NCBI GenBank assembly: GCA_001797335.1
Contig: MGPE01000006.1
Coordinates: 123,326 to 187,325, forward strand
Direction of reading: 5' to 3'
DNA: 64,000 nucleotides
DNA from: Deltaproteobacteria bacterium GWA2_38_16
GTDB taxonomy: Bacteria > Bdellovibrionota > JACOXK01 > 2-02-FULL-40-11
In this document: in pieces, positions 16,936 to 26,057 of the stretch
Numbering within the stretch: the first letter of the stretch is position 1
How the letters are laid out: each line of letters begins with the position of its first letter
Notes under the pieces: generated by a model
Databases searched by the model: none
The model's input: only the letters and a program-made list of their open reading frames with translations
Told to the model about the DNA's origin: nothing
Made by a program: the position numbers and the translations under genes

Positions 16936-16964
16936 TTGCTTGAAAGACAATTTTACCGTATACT
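16936..16964 (+). promoter_or_regulatory. Probable sigma-70-type promoter for the response regulator gene
   Basis: TTGCTT (16936-16941), 17-base spacer, TATACT (16959-16964), about 57 bases before the start codon at 17022. The -10 box is good, the -35 weak. Confidence 0.45.
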
Positions 16965-17021
16965 AAGAGTGTTTCAAAGGTATCGTTTTCTCATTCATCT
17001 TAACCAAAAAAGGGGTAATGT

Positions 17022-17534
17022 ATGGGAAGTTTTGATTCTAAAGGCCTGTCTACTAAAAAGTTAGCAGAAGAAATCGAACGGATTAAAAAAAATAAACTTC
17101 TTAAAAATAAAGTTGTCTCTTTGGCAGACTATAGAAGTGTTCATCATAAAAAATCAGCAGCCCATCTTTTAGTGGTAGATGATGATGAAACCACCCGAAA
17201 TGTTTTAAAGCGTTTATTTGAAAAAGAAGGCTTTGATGTCATGCTTGCCTCTGATGCTACAGAACTGGTTAAAGTTTTAGAAGATCACCCTCCAGAACTC
17301 ATTCTTCTAGATATTAATCTTCCGTGGGTCGATGGATTTGAACTGTGTAAGCTTTTAAAAAATCACGAAGACTTAAAAGACGTTCCCATTGTGTTTATTT
17401 CAGGAAGAAAAAGCGAAATCGATAAAAAACACGCCTTTAAACTCGGCGCACATGACTACTTAACAAAACCTTTTAATATTAAAGAAATTACCCAAACCGT
17501 AAGAACCCTTATCAATCTTCACTTAGCTAAGTGA
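17022..17534 (+). CDS. Single-domain response regulator with N-terminal extension
   Basis: 170 residues. Residues 47-168 are a CheY-like receiver: acidic pocket Asp53-55, phospho-acceptor Asp97 in LLDINLP, Ser127 in FISG and Lys149 in LTKPF. The first 45 residues are a basic, helical extension (KKLAEEIERIKKNKLLKNKV) of unknown role. There is no output domain, so it acts through protein contacts. No histidine kinase is encoded nearby. GGGG four bases before ATG serves as ribosome-binding site. It converges with oppF, overlapping it by 16 bases. Confidence 0.9.
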   Translation: MGSFDSKGLSTKKLAEEIERIKKNKLLKNKVVSLADYRSVHHKKSAAHLLVVDDDETTRNVLKRLFEKEGFDVMLASDATELVKVLEDHPPELILLDINLPWVDGFELCKLLKNHEDLKDVPIVFISGRKSEIDKKHAFKLGAHDYLTKPFNIKEITQTVRTLINLHLAK

Positions 17535-18499
17535 CACGAAACCCAATGACTAGGCGCTAACTCTCGCAGAGGAGGATGCTCTGTTTTACATCTCTCAATA
17601 ATCTCATAATGACATCGGGTATGAAAAGGACATCCCGACGGAGGAGAAATGGGACTAGGCACATCTCCTTTTAAAATAATTCGCTTTTTATTGGTTTTAG
17701 GATCTGCTACCGGGATGGCCGATAAAAGAGCTTGGGTATAGGGATGTTTTGGACTTCGATATAAATCTTCACTTTTTGCAAGCTCCACAATTTCTCCTAA
17801 ATACATGACCGCCACTCTGTTGCTCAGATACTCAACCACTTTTAAATCATGAGAAATAAAAAGATACGTTAGCCCCAATTTTTTTTGTAGATCAGACAGT
17901 AAATTAATGACTTGAGCCTGGATCGACACATCCAGGGCTGATACCGGCTCATCACACACAATAAATTCAGGTCTTAAAGCAATGGCTCTGGCAATTCCAA
18001 TCCGTTGACGTTGCCCCCCACTAAATTCATGGGGATATCGGTTAATCACTTCCCCCCTCATCCCGACCTCTTCTAAAAGTTCTACTATCTTATCTAGTTT
18101 TTCTTTTCTGGTTTTTACTAAATTGTGAATAACCAGTGGCTCTCCAATAATATTTCCGACGGTCATTCGAGGATTTAATGAGGCATAAGGATCTTGAAAA
18201 ATAATTTGCATATGTCGTCTGGCACGCCTTAACTCTCGAGAATTAAATTTTAAAATATTACTGCCTTTTAAAATTATTTCACCCCGAGTAGGCTCAATGA
18301 GTCGCAAGATAGCTCGTCCCAATGTAGATTTCCCACAGCCGCTTTCTCCTACCAAGCCTACCGTTTCTCCTTTAAAAATATCCAGCGTAATTCCATTGAC
18401 GGCTTTTACGGTGGCCATTTCTCTTGAAAAAAGCCCTTTTTTAATGGGGAAATGTTTTACAAGATCTTTAATTTCTAAAAGTTTTTCATTTCCGTTCAT
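17519..18499 (-). CDS. oppF: Oligopeptide/dipeptide ABC transporter ATP-binding protein OppF-like
   Basis: 326 residues from the ATG at 18499, which overlaps the oppD stop as ATGA and has GAGG upstream. ABC ATPase: Walker [11 protein letters not shown]-loop in [12 protein letters not shown], signature [13 protein letters not shown], Walker [11 protein letters not shown], and the C-terminal oligo_HPY region with cysteines (CPFHTRC) found in Opp/Dpp ATPases. It powers peptide (or nickel) import together with OppD. The matching permeases and binding protein are not in this window. Confidence 0.92.
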   Translation of the reverse strand: MNGNEKLLEIKDLVKHFPIKKGLFSREMATVKAVNGITLDIFKGETVGLVGESGCGKSTLGRAILRLIEPTRGEIILKGSNILKFNSRELRRARRHMQIIFQDPYASLNPRMTVGNIIGEPLVIHNLVKTRKEKLDKIVELLEEVGMRGEVINRYPHEFSGGQRQRIGIARAIALRPEFIVCDEPVSALDVSIQAQVINLLSDLQKKLGLTYLFISHDLKVVEYLSNRVAVMYLGEIVELAKSEDLYRSPKHPYTQALLSAIPVADPKTNKKRIILKGDVPSPISPPSGCPFHTRCHYEIIERCKTEHPPLRELAPSHWVSCHLAK

Positions 18500-19485
18500 A
18501 CTTTTGCCTCGAAGCAACTTACCCAGTGTCCTGGTAAAATTTCTCGTAATTGGGGTTCTTCTTTCTTACAGTGAGGAACCTTTAAATAACAGCGCTCCTC
18601 AAAGGGACATCCCCCTTGAAGTTCCAAAATATTGGGTACCATACCAGGAATGGTTTGAAGTTTTTCTAGTTTTTCAGCCCCATGTCCTGCCATTTGTAAT
18701 GAGGGAATCGATTTTAAAAGTCCAACGGTATAGGGGTGAAGTGGCCGTTCAAAAATTTCTGCAACCAATGCCTGCTCTACAATTTTTCCCGCATACATGA
18801 CAATAACTTCATCGGCAACTTCTGCCACCACTCCTAAGTCATGGGTAATGAGCATAATAGACATGCCAAATTCATCTTGGAGTTTATACAATAAATCCAA
18901 AATTTGAGCTTGAATCGTCACATCCAAAGCTGTCGTAGGTTCATCGGCAATTAAAAGTTCTGGCTCACAGGATAACGCCATAGCAATCATCACCCGTTGC
19001 CGCATTCCCCCGCTCATTTGATGAGGATATTCATCTACGCGCCTTTCAGCAGAAGGAATTCCAACCAATCTTAGCATTTCAATGGTTTTATTTTTAACTT
19101 CTTTTGGAGACAGATCCTGGTGAAGAGCAATAGCTTCTTCAATTTGATTTCCGATGGTAAAAACAGGATTTAAGGAGGTCATGGGTTCTTGAAAGATCAT
19201 GGAAATTTTATTTCCCCGAATGTCTCTCATTTCATGAAGGGGAATTTTGGTTAAATCTCGACCTTGATATAAAATTTGTCCCCCTGTAATTTTTCCCGGA
19301 GGTTCAGCAATCAACCGCATAATGGAAAGTGCAGTGACACTTTTTCCACAACCACTTTCTCCAACAATTCCTAAGGTTTTTCCTTTATAGATTTTAAAAC
19401 TCACATCATCAACGGCTTTGAGCTCCCCCTCTTCAATAAAAAAAGAGGTCTTTAAATTTCGAATATCTAATAGAAGATCACTCAT
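18496..19485 (-). CDS. oppD: Oligopeptide/dipeptide ABC transporter ATP-binding protein OppD-like
   Basis: 329 residues. Walker [11 protein letters not shown]-loop [10 protein letters not shown], signature [13 protein letters not shown], Walker [12 protein letters not shown]-terminal oligo_HPY region with CPFEERC. Together with OppF it forms the heterodimeric ATPase of a peptide-type importer. The transporter is incomplete here; the partner permeases must be elsewhere or the ATPases serve several transporters. Confidence 0.92.
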   Translation of the reverse strand: MSDLLLDIRNLKTSFFIEEGELKAVDDVSFKIYKGKTLGIVGESGCGKSVTALSIMRLIAEPPGKITGGQILYQGRDLTKIPLHEMRDIRGNKISMIFQEPMTSLNPVFTIGNQIEEAIALHQDLSPKEVKNKTIEMLRLVGIPSAERRVDEYPHQMSGGMRQRVMIAMALSCEPELLIADEPTTALDVTIQAQILDLLYKLQDEFGMSIMLITHDLGVVAEVADEVIVMYAGKIVEQALVAEIFERPLHPYTVGLLKSIPSLQMAGHGAEKLEKLQTIPGMVPNILELQGGCPFEERCYLKVPHCKKEEPQLREILPGHWVSCFEAKV

Positions 19486-19542
19486 ATAGCTTACCTCATG
19501 AAATACGAAATTCCCCCCCCTTTCGCAAGGACTATTTCAATT

Positions 19543-20262
19543 TTATTCAGACTCTTCTTCCCCCTTAAAAATGGGAGATGTTTTATGAGCACCCCTTAAA
19601 TCAATCCACCGGGCTTGAGCAGGTTTTTCAATTTTAAAATGCATGGAAGAAAACTTGGGAGGATTTAAATCATATGCATCCCATCTCCACTCGACCGTGT
19701 CTTTTGTTTTCTTATCCGTCAACTTAAATCCTCGGGGATAAAACAATTTTAGTTCTTCCTTCTCCTTCACTTCATAAAAATCTAATTGAAAACGTTTATG
19801 GTGTTTAAAAAAATCATACGTCTTTTGAGAAAAATAAATAAGGCCAAATATGTTTTCTTCCGTCAATTCAAAAGGCAAAAATTGCTGCGTTACCTGTTCT
19901 TTGGCTTCTCCCACATAGTATTTCTCTTCCGGAATCACATAATAGGTCACTTTTCCCTGATAAATGGTTAACACACTTAAGGGAACACCAAAAAAATTTC
20001 CCGTTTCCATTCTTAAATGATCTGGTTTTTCACTCACCACTAAAACTTCTACAGAACCTTTTTTCTTGCCAAACGAAAAAAATACACGCGCAACTCCGCG
20101 AAAAGAATGGATTTTTTCTTGATTATGCTTAAATGCTGGAGACAACTCGGTTTCTTTAACTACCTCCTGAAGCGATGGCCCACATGCTATGAAAAGTAAG
20201 CAACTTACCCAAATAATGAATGTCATCCTGAACGAAGTGAAGGATCTCATCTTAAAGAACAT
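19543..20262 (-). CDS. Outer-membrane lipoprotein, LolB/DUF4292-like, with repeat-derived signal-peptide n-region
   Basis: 239 residues from the ATG at 20262. Lipobox LFIAC with Cys27. The mature part (SFRGVARVFFSFGKKKGS, then PDHLRMETGNFFGVPLSVL and KYYVGEA) reads as the lipid-binding half-barrel of LolA/LolB or DUF4292 proteins, so lipoprotein insertion or lipid transfer at the outer membrane is the best guess. The first residues (MRSFTSFRMT) are translated from a TGTCATCCTGAACGAAG repeat at 20221-20250. An alternative ATG at 20226 would give a signal peptide with no positive residue, so the repeat probably supplies the functional n-region. It lies 14 bases behind the TPR gene. Confidence 0.78.
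   Translation of the reverse strand: MFFKMRSFTSFRMTFIIWVSCLLFIACGPSLQEVVKETELSPAFKHNQEKIHSFRGVARVFFSFGKKKGSVEVLVVSEKPDHLRMETGNFFGVPLSVLTIYQGKVTYYVIPEEKYYVGEAKEQVTQQFLPFELTEENIFGLIYFSQKTYDFFKHHKRFQLDFYEVKEKEELKLFYPRGFKLTDKKTKDTVEWRWDAYDLNPPKFSSMHFKIEKPAQARWIDLRGAHKTSPIFKGEEESE
20221..20250. repeat. Half copy of the TGTCATTCTGAG-type interspersed repeat
   Basis: TGTCATCCTGAACGAAGTGA and the following AGGATCTCAT match the arm of the palindrome at 11036-11111 and the general family. It lies in frame at the 5' end of the LolB-like lipoprotein gene. Confidence 0.75.
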
Positions 20263-20276
20263 CTAAAAAAGATAAC

Positions 20277-22100
20277 TTATTTGTTTGTGGCAGGGAAGCG
20301 TTTTTTAATAATTTCTTCTTGGGAAAGATTTTCTATCTTTTGTTTAATAGAATCTACTATTTTTTTATCCACATTGGCTGGATTGGCTTGAGCCGCCTTT
20401 TGATAAAACTCATAGGCTTTGGCCAAATCTCCTAATTTCATATATACATCTCCCAAGTGATCTAAAATAACCGGTTCATCTGGTTTCATGGAGACTGCTT
20501 TTTCTAAAATGGATCTGGCTTTTTTATAATTCCCTCTTAAATAATACATCCATCCCAAACTATCTTCGATATATCCTTCTCCAGGCTTTAATTTCAAGGC
20601 AGCTTGAATCAGCTTTTCAGCTTCATCTAGCTTCATGTTATGGCTAACATAAGTATACCCCATAAAATTTAAAGCATCCGCATTGTTTGGATTTATTTTT
20701 AAAATATCCTGCATCACACTAATAGCCCTCTCAAAATCTCCCTGTTTGTCATAGATGGCTCCTAAATAGTATAAAATCCTTTCTTCTTTAGGAAACTTTT
20801 GGACCCCTTCTCGTAAAATTTTTGCCGCCTCATCATATTTTTCTTCCCGCTCGTAGACAGACGCCATTAAATCATAAAATTGATTTTGAAGTGGATATTT
20901 TTGAAGTGCATGTTTAATGATTTCCAGGGCTTCTTTATATCGTTTTTCTTCTCTTAATAAATATGCTTGGCGACTGACCGCATCTACATAGAAAGAAGAA
21001 CTATCCGGAACTTGTTTTAATTCTTCCATAGCCTTGGAGAAAAGATTTAATTTCTCATAGGTCGCAGACAAATAATAATGAATTCTATCGGAATCTGGAT
21101 ATTGTTTTAAAAGCTCTTCAAATTCTAATTTTGATTTTTCGTATTGGCCAATTTCATAATAAATGAGGCCAATCCGCACCCGGTTATTCACATCTTGAGG
21201 ATCTTGATATTTAAGATCCTCTAAAAGCCTCAAAGCCCTAGCATAATCTTTTTTTGCCAGCAAAAGCTGTACCGCTCGTCTTAACAGACGAACATTGGAC
21301 GATCCTTTTTCCAAAACACCCATATAAATATCAATGGCCTTATCTACATTATCTTTGGTTTCATAATAAAGTCCCAAAGCGATTGCCGCTGATTGAAACG
21401 ATGGGTTAATCTCTAAAGATTTTTTATAGTTACTGATCGCTTTAGACATTTGGCCTTTTTCTGAATATACCTGTCCCAAATAATAATAGGCTAAAAAAGA
21501 CTGAGGCTCTATTTTAAGTAGCTTTTGGAGAGTTTGAATCGCATTATCGTATTTTTTTTCTTCTGAATACAGTGTGGCTAAGAAAATATAGGTTTTTTCA
21601 TTTTCAGGATTTAATTTAATAGCTTTTGTATAATGATCTTCGGCTTTTTTATATTCTTTGGTAGCAGTATAAATCCCTCCCAACAAGAGATGTGCATTGA
21701 GTTCCTGGGGATTAAGCTCAATAGCTTTTTTAAGATAGGTTGTTGCAATTTCAAATTCAGATCTTTTTAAATATTCTTCTCCCAGCCGTGTATTTAAATA
21801 AGAAGAATCTGGATCTAATTTTAAAGCTTTCTTAAAATACTCAGTTGCTTCTTTTAAATCTCCCTTCTCACTGGCCAATTCTCCTAGTGAAAAATAAAAT
21901 CCAGCTTTTTGAACATTGATATCTTCTTTTAAAGAACGAGATTTTCTAATCACCCCACCCACATCTTCATCATTGGAAGAAATCTGAAGAGGTTTATTTT
22001 TTTCCTTTAACCGAGTTTCTACATGATAAAAGATAAAACTGGCACACAGCGTAAAAACGCTCATCCACAGTGTTGCTCTCCATAGGATTTTTTTATTCAC
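20277..22100 (-). CDS. Membrane-anchored TPR-repeat protein
   Basis: 607 residues: short cytoplasmic N-terminus, one hydrophobic helix (about 8-26) and then roughly fifteen tetratricopeptide repeats from about 60 to 590, recognisable by repeated A-x-x-x-F/Y and L-x-P-x-x motifs (ALKLDPDS, AIELNPQE, AIKLNPEN, LLKIEPQS, SLEINPS, ILKINPNN, ALKLKPGE). TPR arrays are protein-interaction scaffolds. The GTG start at 22100 has GAGG seven bases upstream. Co-orientation with the LolB-like lipoprotein, 14 bases apart, suggests shared envelope biogenesis work. Confidence 0.9.
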   Translation of the reverse strand: MNKKILWRATLWMSVFTLCASFIFYHVETRLKEKNKPLQISSNDEDVGGVIRKSRSLKEDINVQKAGFYFSLGELASEKGDLKEATEYFKKALKLDPDSSYLNTRLGEEYLKRSEFEIATTYLKKAIELNPQELNAHLLLGGIYTATKEYKKAEDHYTKAIKLNPENEKTYIFLATLYSEEKKYDNAIQTLQKLLKIEPQSFLAYYYLGQVYSEKGQMSKAISNYKKSLEINPSFQSAAIALGLYYETKDNVDKAIDIYMGVLEKGSSNVRLLRRAVQLLLAKKDYARALRLLEDLKYQDPQDVNNRVRIGLIYYEIGQYEKSKLEFEELLKQYPDSDRIHYYLSATYEKLNLFSKAMEELKQVPDSSSFYVDAVSRQAYLLREEKRYKEALEIIKHALQKYPLQNQFYDLMASVYEREEKYDEAAKILREGVQKFPKEERILYYLGAIYDKQGDFERAISVMQDILKINPNNADALNFMGYTYVSHNMKLDEAEKLIQAALKLKPGEGYIEDSLGWMYYLRGNYKKARSILEKAVSMKPDEPVILDHLGDVYMKLGDLAKAYEFYQKAAQANPANVDKKIVDSIKQKIENLSQEEIIKKRFPATNK

Positions 22101-22113
22101 TCTGTAACCTCAC

Positions 22114-22143
22114 TTGACAAAAAACGTTCCTTTGTCCTAGCTA
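22114..22143 (+). promoter_or_regulatory. Probable promoter of tRNA-Sec
   Basis: Consensus TTGACA at 22114-22119, 18-base spacer, TAGCTA at 22138-22143; start expected near 22150, just before the tRNA 5' end at 22156. The -10 box is weak. Confidence 0.45.
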
Positions 22144-22155
22144 TGAATAGGGTGT

Positions 22156-22255
22156 GGAAGTGTAAAAGTCTCTGGTGTGCTTCCTGGACTTCAAATCCAG
22201 TGGCGGGGATAGTCACTATGTCCGCGGTGGGTTCGATTCCCATACACTTCCGCCA
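22156..22255 (+). tRNA. selC: Selenocysteine tRNA (anticodon TCA)
   Basis: 100 bases with encoded CCA. Eight-base-pair acceptor stem GGAAGTGT/ACACTTCC plus G73, T-arm GTGGG-TTCGATT-CCCAT, and anticodon arm CTGGA-CTTCAAA-TCCAG with TCA at 22191-22193. A long variable arm (GGCGGGGATAGTCACTATGTC region) and the 8+5 architecture are diagnostic of bacterial tRNA-Sec. It implies SelA, SelB and SelD elsewhere and that UGA is read as selenocysteine in some genes. I found no UGA-interrupted gene in this window. Confidence 0.95.
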
Positions 22256-22329
22256 ATCCTTTCTATTGTCTTTATCGGTATTTTTTACACTTTACTTAAG
22301 GAGCCGATTGGCATAAGTATGGGCAAAAG

Positions 22330-22779
22330 ATGAGTACCCAACCCACGATTATTAAACGGTATCAAAATAGAAAACTCTATAATACAGAAAAAAGTTGCTA
22401 TGTAACGCTCGATGATCTAGCAGAAATGATCCGTCGAGGAGAAGAAATTGTAGTGCTTGATAATCGCACCAAAAAAGATATTACCTCTAACACCCTGACC
22501 CAAATTATTTTTGAAACAGAGAAAAAATCAAAGAGTCTTCTTCCCATTCATATCTTAATCGATATTATTAAAGGCAATGGAGGATCGATTTCAACTTTTT
22601 TCCAAAAAACTATTAAGACAGGGGTTAAAGAATTTACTCAAGTCAAAGACGAAATCCAAAGACGTATTGAAGATGTCACAGGAAAAGTCCATCTCCACAA
22701 AGAAATCGCCCAGCTTCGTAAGAAGGTCAGCGACCTTCAAAAAAAGCTGAGCGAATACGAAGAAAATTCAAAGAACTAG
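22330..22779 (+). CDS. phaR: PhaR-type polyhydroxyalkanoate synthesis regulator
   Basis: 149 residues. Residues about 8-68 are the PHB/PHA accumulation regulator DNA-binding domain (IIKRYQNRKLYNTEKSCYVT, DLAEMIRRGEEIVVLDNRT, DITSNTLTQII). The C-terminus (about 115-147) is a coiled coil. PhaR binds DNA and PHA granules and controls granule protein genes in polymer producers, but homologues also occur in bacteria without PHA, so the exact role here is open. A four-codon reading frame (22319-22333) overlaps the start as ATGA, and AAGGAG lies 26 bases before the ATG. Confidence 0.9.
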   Translation: MSTQPTIIKRYQNRKLYNTEKSCYVTLDDLAEMIRRGEEIVVLDNRTKKDITSNTLTQIIFETEKKSKSLLPIHILIDIIKGNGGSISTFFQKTIKTGVKEFTQVKDEIQRRIEDVTGKVHLHKEIAQLRKKVSDLQKKLSEYEENSKN

Positions 22780-24110
22780 AACTGCAATAAACTAAACGCC
22801 ATGGCATTAAACACGTTTAGCCGTCCACCCGTCACGGTAATATCTTTCATCGAATCTACTGGATCTACCGTCTTAAAGATAAGATCTTTCAGATCGTACA
22901 TACTTAAGGCTGGTTTATACGCCCAAATCAACGCCGCAGCTCCTGCCACATGAGGAGTTGCCATGGATGTTCCACTTAAATTTCCATAGAGATTATTAGG
23001 CACCGTACTAAATACAGCCACTCCCGGCGCAGCTAAATCAACAGTTGTTTTTCCATAGCTTGAAAAAGAGGCTCTTTGATCTAAATAATCCGTCGCTGCC
23101 ACAGAAACAATATTTGCTGCATCGTAGCTTGCAGGATACATCGGGTTTTTATCGTTATCCGCATTGCTATTTCCAGCCGCGGCCACAAATAATACCCCTG
23201 CACGTTCAGCCGTTTTAATAGCATCTAAGAGCGCTTGAGAATAACCTCCCCCACCCCAACTGTTATTGAGGACTTTGGCTCCATTCATCACCGCATAGCT
23301 AATGGATCGAATAGCTGCATCGATAGATCCCCATCCATCTTTACTTAAAAATTTACAGGCCATAAGACTCACTTTGGGACTCACACCAATGGTTCCCAAG
23401 CCATTTCCGGCCAATGCTCCAATCGTTCCCGAAACATGGGTTCCATGACGATTATCATCAAAGGGATTATTGTTATTGCCCACAAAATTCCACCCATAAA
23501 TGTCATCTACAAAACCATTGTTGTCATCATCAATACCATTGCCCTCAATTTCTTTCGGATTTTTCCATATATTGGCAGCTAAATCTTCATGCGTATAATC
23601 AATACCAGTATCGATTACACCCACCACAATTTCTCGACTTCCCGTTGTAAATTGCTCCCATGCTTTAGGTGACCCAATAAGACTAATCCCATAGCTTCGA
23701 TCAAAAAAAGGATCGCCAAAGGGATTGGGAGTGGGGTCTGGATTATCTGGCAAAGGACGAGGAGGGAAAATGCCTCCATTAATATATACCAAATGATTAG
23801 GCACCGCATATAAAACGCCCGGAGTGTTTTGATAATACGCCAAAGCTTCTTCTACACTTTGCCCTTGAGGTAATTTTACCAATTCCAAATTTGGAACAAT
23901 AAAATGATTATCCGCTATTTCACCTCCCATTTGAGAGCGAATCAAATCGCGTTCTTCGGGAGCCGTTGCACTCAAATAGCGTACTAAAATTTCTCCTTCT
24001 TTATAAGGATGATCCACAATATCACTTGGGAAATCCTCCATTTGAGAAAAACTATTTTGAGAGGAGATCAAACATGAGAATACGATTAGAAACAAATACC
24101 CTTTTTTCAT
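22776..24110 (-). CDS. Secreted subtilisin-like serine protease (S8)
   Basis: 444 residues: signal peptide (about 1-22), inhibitor_I9-like propeptide (about 35-110), catalytic domain with Asp167 in VIDTG, His222 in HGTHVSG, oxyanion Asn314 in AAAGN and Ser382 in GTSMATP. The IDDDNNGFVDD insertion matches that of the subtilase at 4768-6195, so the two are paralogues. It ends shortly after the catalytic domain and lacks the anchor helix of its paralogue, hence probably periplasmic or fully secreted. Its 3' end overlaps convergent phaR by four bases. It lies 82 bases downstream of prs. Confidence 0.93.
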   Translation of the reverse strand: MKKGYLFLIVFSCLISSQNSFSQMEDFPSDIVDHPYKEGEILVRYLSATAPEERDLIRSQMGGEIADNHFIVPNLELVKLPQGQSVEEALAYYQNTPGVLYAVPNHLVYINGGIFPPRPLPDNPDPTPNPFGDPFFDRSYGISLIGSPKAWEQFTTGSREIVVGVIDTGIDYTHEDLAANIWKNPKEIEGNGIDDDNNGFVDDIYGWNFVGNNNNPFDDNRHGTHVSGTIGALAGNGLGTIGVSPKVSLMACKFLSKDGWGSIDAAIRSISYAVMNGAKVLNNSWGGGGYSQALLDAIKTAERAGVLFVAAAGNSNADNDKNPMYPASYDAANIVSVAATDYLDQRASFSSYGKTTVDLAAPGVAVFSTVPNNLYGNLSGTSMATPHVAGAAALIWAYKPALSMYDLKDLIFKTVDPVDSMKDITVTGGRLNVFNAMAFSLLQF

Positions 24111-24192
24111 ATATCATTCACCTTTCCGTGCCACTTTCAAAGACCTTGTCGGTTATGGATGTAAAAAGTTTAAGATTTTTTTTAAAAAAGTG

Positions 24193-25134
24193 TTAACTAA
24201 AGAGCTCACTGACGGAAGCACCTTCATGAACACGGCGAATGGCCTGGGCTAAAATAGAGGCAATGGATAAAATTTTTATTTTTTTACTTCTAGCTTTAAG
24301 AGGAACTGTGTTGGTCACAATTAATTCTTTTAAAGGAGATTGAGTTAGTTTTTTTTCTGTGCTTTGAGCAAAAACAGCATGCATGCAAACCGCCAAAATA
24401 TCTTTGGCTTTTGCTTTTTTTAATGCTGAAACCGTTTCAAAAAGAGTAGATCCCGTTGTAATTTCATCATCAATCACAATGGCATTTTTACCCAATACAT
24501 CTCCAATAATAACTCCCATTTTTACTTTTTGATTTTTTTTATCTCGCCTTTTATCCATAATGGCTAAGGGAAGATCTAATTTCTTAGCATAAAAACGGGC
24601 CCTATGAAGTCCACCCACATCTGGAGAAACAATAACGGTATTACTTAAATCCTTTTTTCTTAAGTACTCTTCAACGACTGAAATAGACAGTAATTGATCT
24701 GCAGGAATTCTCGAAAAACTTAAAATCTGAAGGGCATGTAAATCCATGGTTAAAAGCCGTTCTGCTCCCGCCGTTTGTAAAAGATCTGCCACCAGGCGTG
24801 CGGTGACAGGGATTCTAGGCTGATCTTTTTTATCGGATCTTACATAGGGATAGTAAGGAAGAATGGCTGTAATTCGAGCAGCAGAGGCGTATTTAGCCGC
24901 ATCAATCATAAGCAGGAGTTCCATGAGCATATCGTTTACTGGCCTAGAAGAGGTTTGAAGAATAAAAACATCATCTCCGCGGATGGATTCTTCAATACGG
25001 CAAAAAAGATTGTCATTGGGAAATCGAGTCAAGGTAACAGGCGTAAGTTTTATCTTTAAGAGTTTAGCAATTTCTTGAGCCAGTTCTGGATGACTACTCC
25101 CAGCAATAAGTTTTATATCCTTTACTCCATTCAT
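24193..25134 (-). CDS. prs: Ribose-phosphate pyrophosphokinase
   Basis: 313 residues from the ATG at 25134, chosen because GGAG lies five bases upstream and the product then begins like other PRPP synthases (KLIAGSSHPELA); the frame opens 17 codons earlier. It makes PRPP from ribose 5-phosphate and ATP for nucleotide, His and Trp synthesis. Marks: RFPNDNLFCRIEESIRG (ATP loop), PYYPYVRSDKK, SPDVGGLHRARFYA (flexible catalytic loop region) and VIDDEITTGSTL (PRPP-binding loop). Length is normal for class I. Confidence 0.95.
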   Translation of the reverse strand: MNGVKDIKLIAGSSHPELAQEIAKLLKIKLTPVTLTRFPNDNLFCRIEESIRGDDVFILQTSSRPVNDMLMELLLMIDAAKYASAARITAILPYYPYVRSDKKDQPRIPVTARLVADLLQTAGAERLLTMDLHALQILSFSRIPADQLLSISVVEEYLRKKDLSNTVIVSPDVGGLHRARFYAKKLDLPLAIMDKRRDKKNQKVKMGVIIGDVLGKNAIVIDDEITTGSTLFETVSALKKAKAKDILAVCMHAVFAQSTEKKLTQSPLKELIVTNTVPLKARSKKIKILSIASILAQAIRRVHEGASVSELFS

Positions 25135-25214
25135 ACGAACTCCAATACGCTTATCGGAAAAATAAAATTTTACTTGATTATTCATCCGAAGACATAGAGG
25201 ATCCTGCAGGGAAG

Positions 25215-26057
25215 ATGAAAGATATTTTTTTAGAAAAGCGCCTTCATTTCATTACAGGCAAAGGAGGAGTGGGGAAAACCACCGTTGCAAGGCTACTTGC
25301 CTTAAAAGCAGCACAAGCGGGGAAAAAAGTTCTCCTCGTAGATTTAGATCCTGAAAGTGATATTTCAAACCAAAAATTAGGTCCCCATATTGATAGCCTG
25401 TGTGTAACTCCCCGAGCTTCCCTTCGCGAATATATTATTCGCCAAATTAAGATTGCCCCCCTCTATCGCCTCGTTTTTGAAAATAAAATCATGAATTTCT
25501 TTTTAGATGCTGCTCCGGGGATAGATGAAATTGCTGTCATTGGAAAAATATTTTATTTAGAAGAAGAAAAATTAAAAAATAATATTAGATGGGATACGAT
25601 TATTGTCGATACCCCTGCTACAGGACATGGTCTTTATCTTTTTAAAAGTCCAAAAGTATTTTTAGAAATCGCCCAAATTGGCCCCATTGCTAAAAAAGCA
25701 CAAGAACTTTTAACCATGCTTTCTGACCCCAAGCGTTCTTCTTTTCATATTGTAACCCTTCCAGAAGAACTTCCTATTCAAGAAACCATCGAGCTTTATC
25801 AAGAAATAAAAAATCTTGGACTCCCTTTTGGAAAAATTTTCTTAAATAAAATACTCCCTTCTTTTAAAACCATTAAAACAACCGCAATTAGCCAAAAATT
25901 AAGTCCTCCTACCTTTCAAAAATTAGAAAAAACTCTTTTAAAATATAAGACCAGAATAGAAATCCAAACTTCCTATCAAGAAATGCTCAAAAAAGAATTG
26001 TCCCAGGAAGATCCCATGCTTATCCCATGGTTTTTAAATGGGAAATTTGACCTATGA
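25215..26057 (+). CDS. ArsA/GET3-like P-loop ATPase (first of tandem pair)
   Basis: 280 residues of the SIMIBI class. Deviant Walker A GKGGVGKTT (15-23) with signature lysine, LLVDLDPES (40-48), and switch II VDTPATGHG (131-139). Arsenite-efflux components are absent, so a role like the myxobacterial/actinobacterial paired ArsA-like ATPases of unknown client is likelier than arsenic export. The stop overlaps the next ATPase start as ATGA. Two such ATPases in a row may form a pseudo-heterodimer equivalent to the two halves of ArsA. Confidence 0.88.
   Translation: MKDIFLEKRLHFITGKGGVGKTTVARLLALKAAQAGKKVLLVDLDPESDISNQKLGPHIDSLCVTPRASLREYIIRQIKIAPLYRLVFENKIMNFFLDAAPGIDEIAVIGKIFYLEEEKLKNNIRWDTIIVDTPATGHGLYLFKSPKVFLEIAQIGPIAKKAQELLTMLSDPKRSSFHIVTLPEELPIQETIELYQEIKNLGLPFGKIFLNKILPSFKTIKTTAISQKLSPPTFQKLEKTLLKYKTRIEIQTSYQEMLKKELSQEDPMLIPWFLNGKFDL

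Noticed and set aside
22311-22328. Sigma-54-like TTGGCATAAGTATGGGCA before phaR
   Set aside because: Spacing is GG-N11-GC and the TTTGC block is missing.
24111-24192. Sigma-54-like TGGCACGGAAAGG before the second subtilase
   Set aside because: The position where GC is required reads TG; no -12 element.
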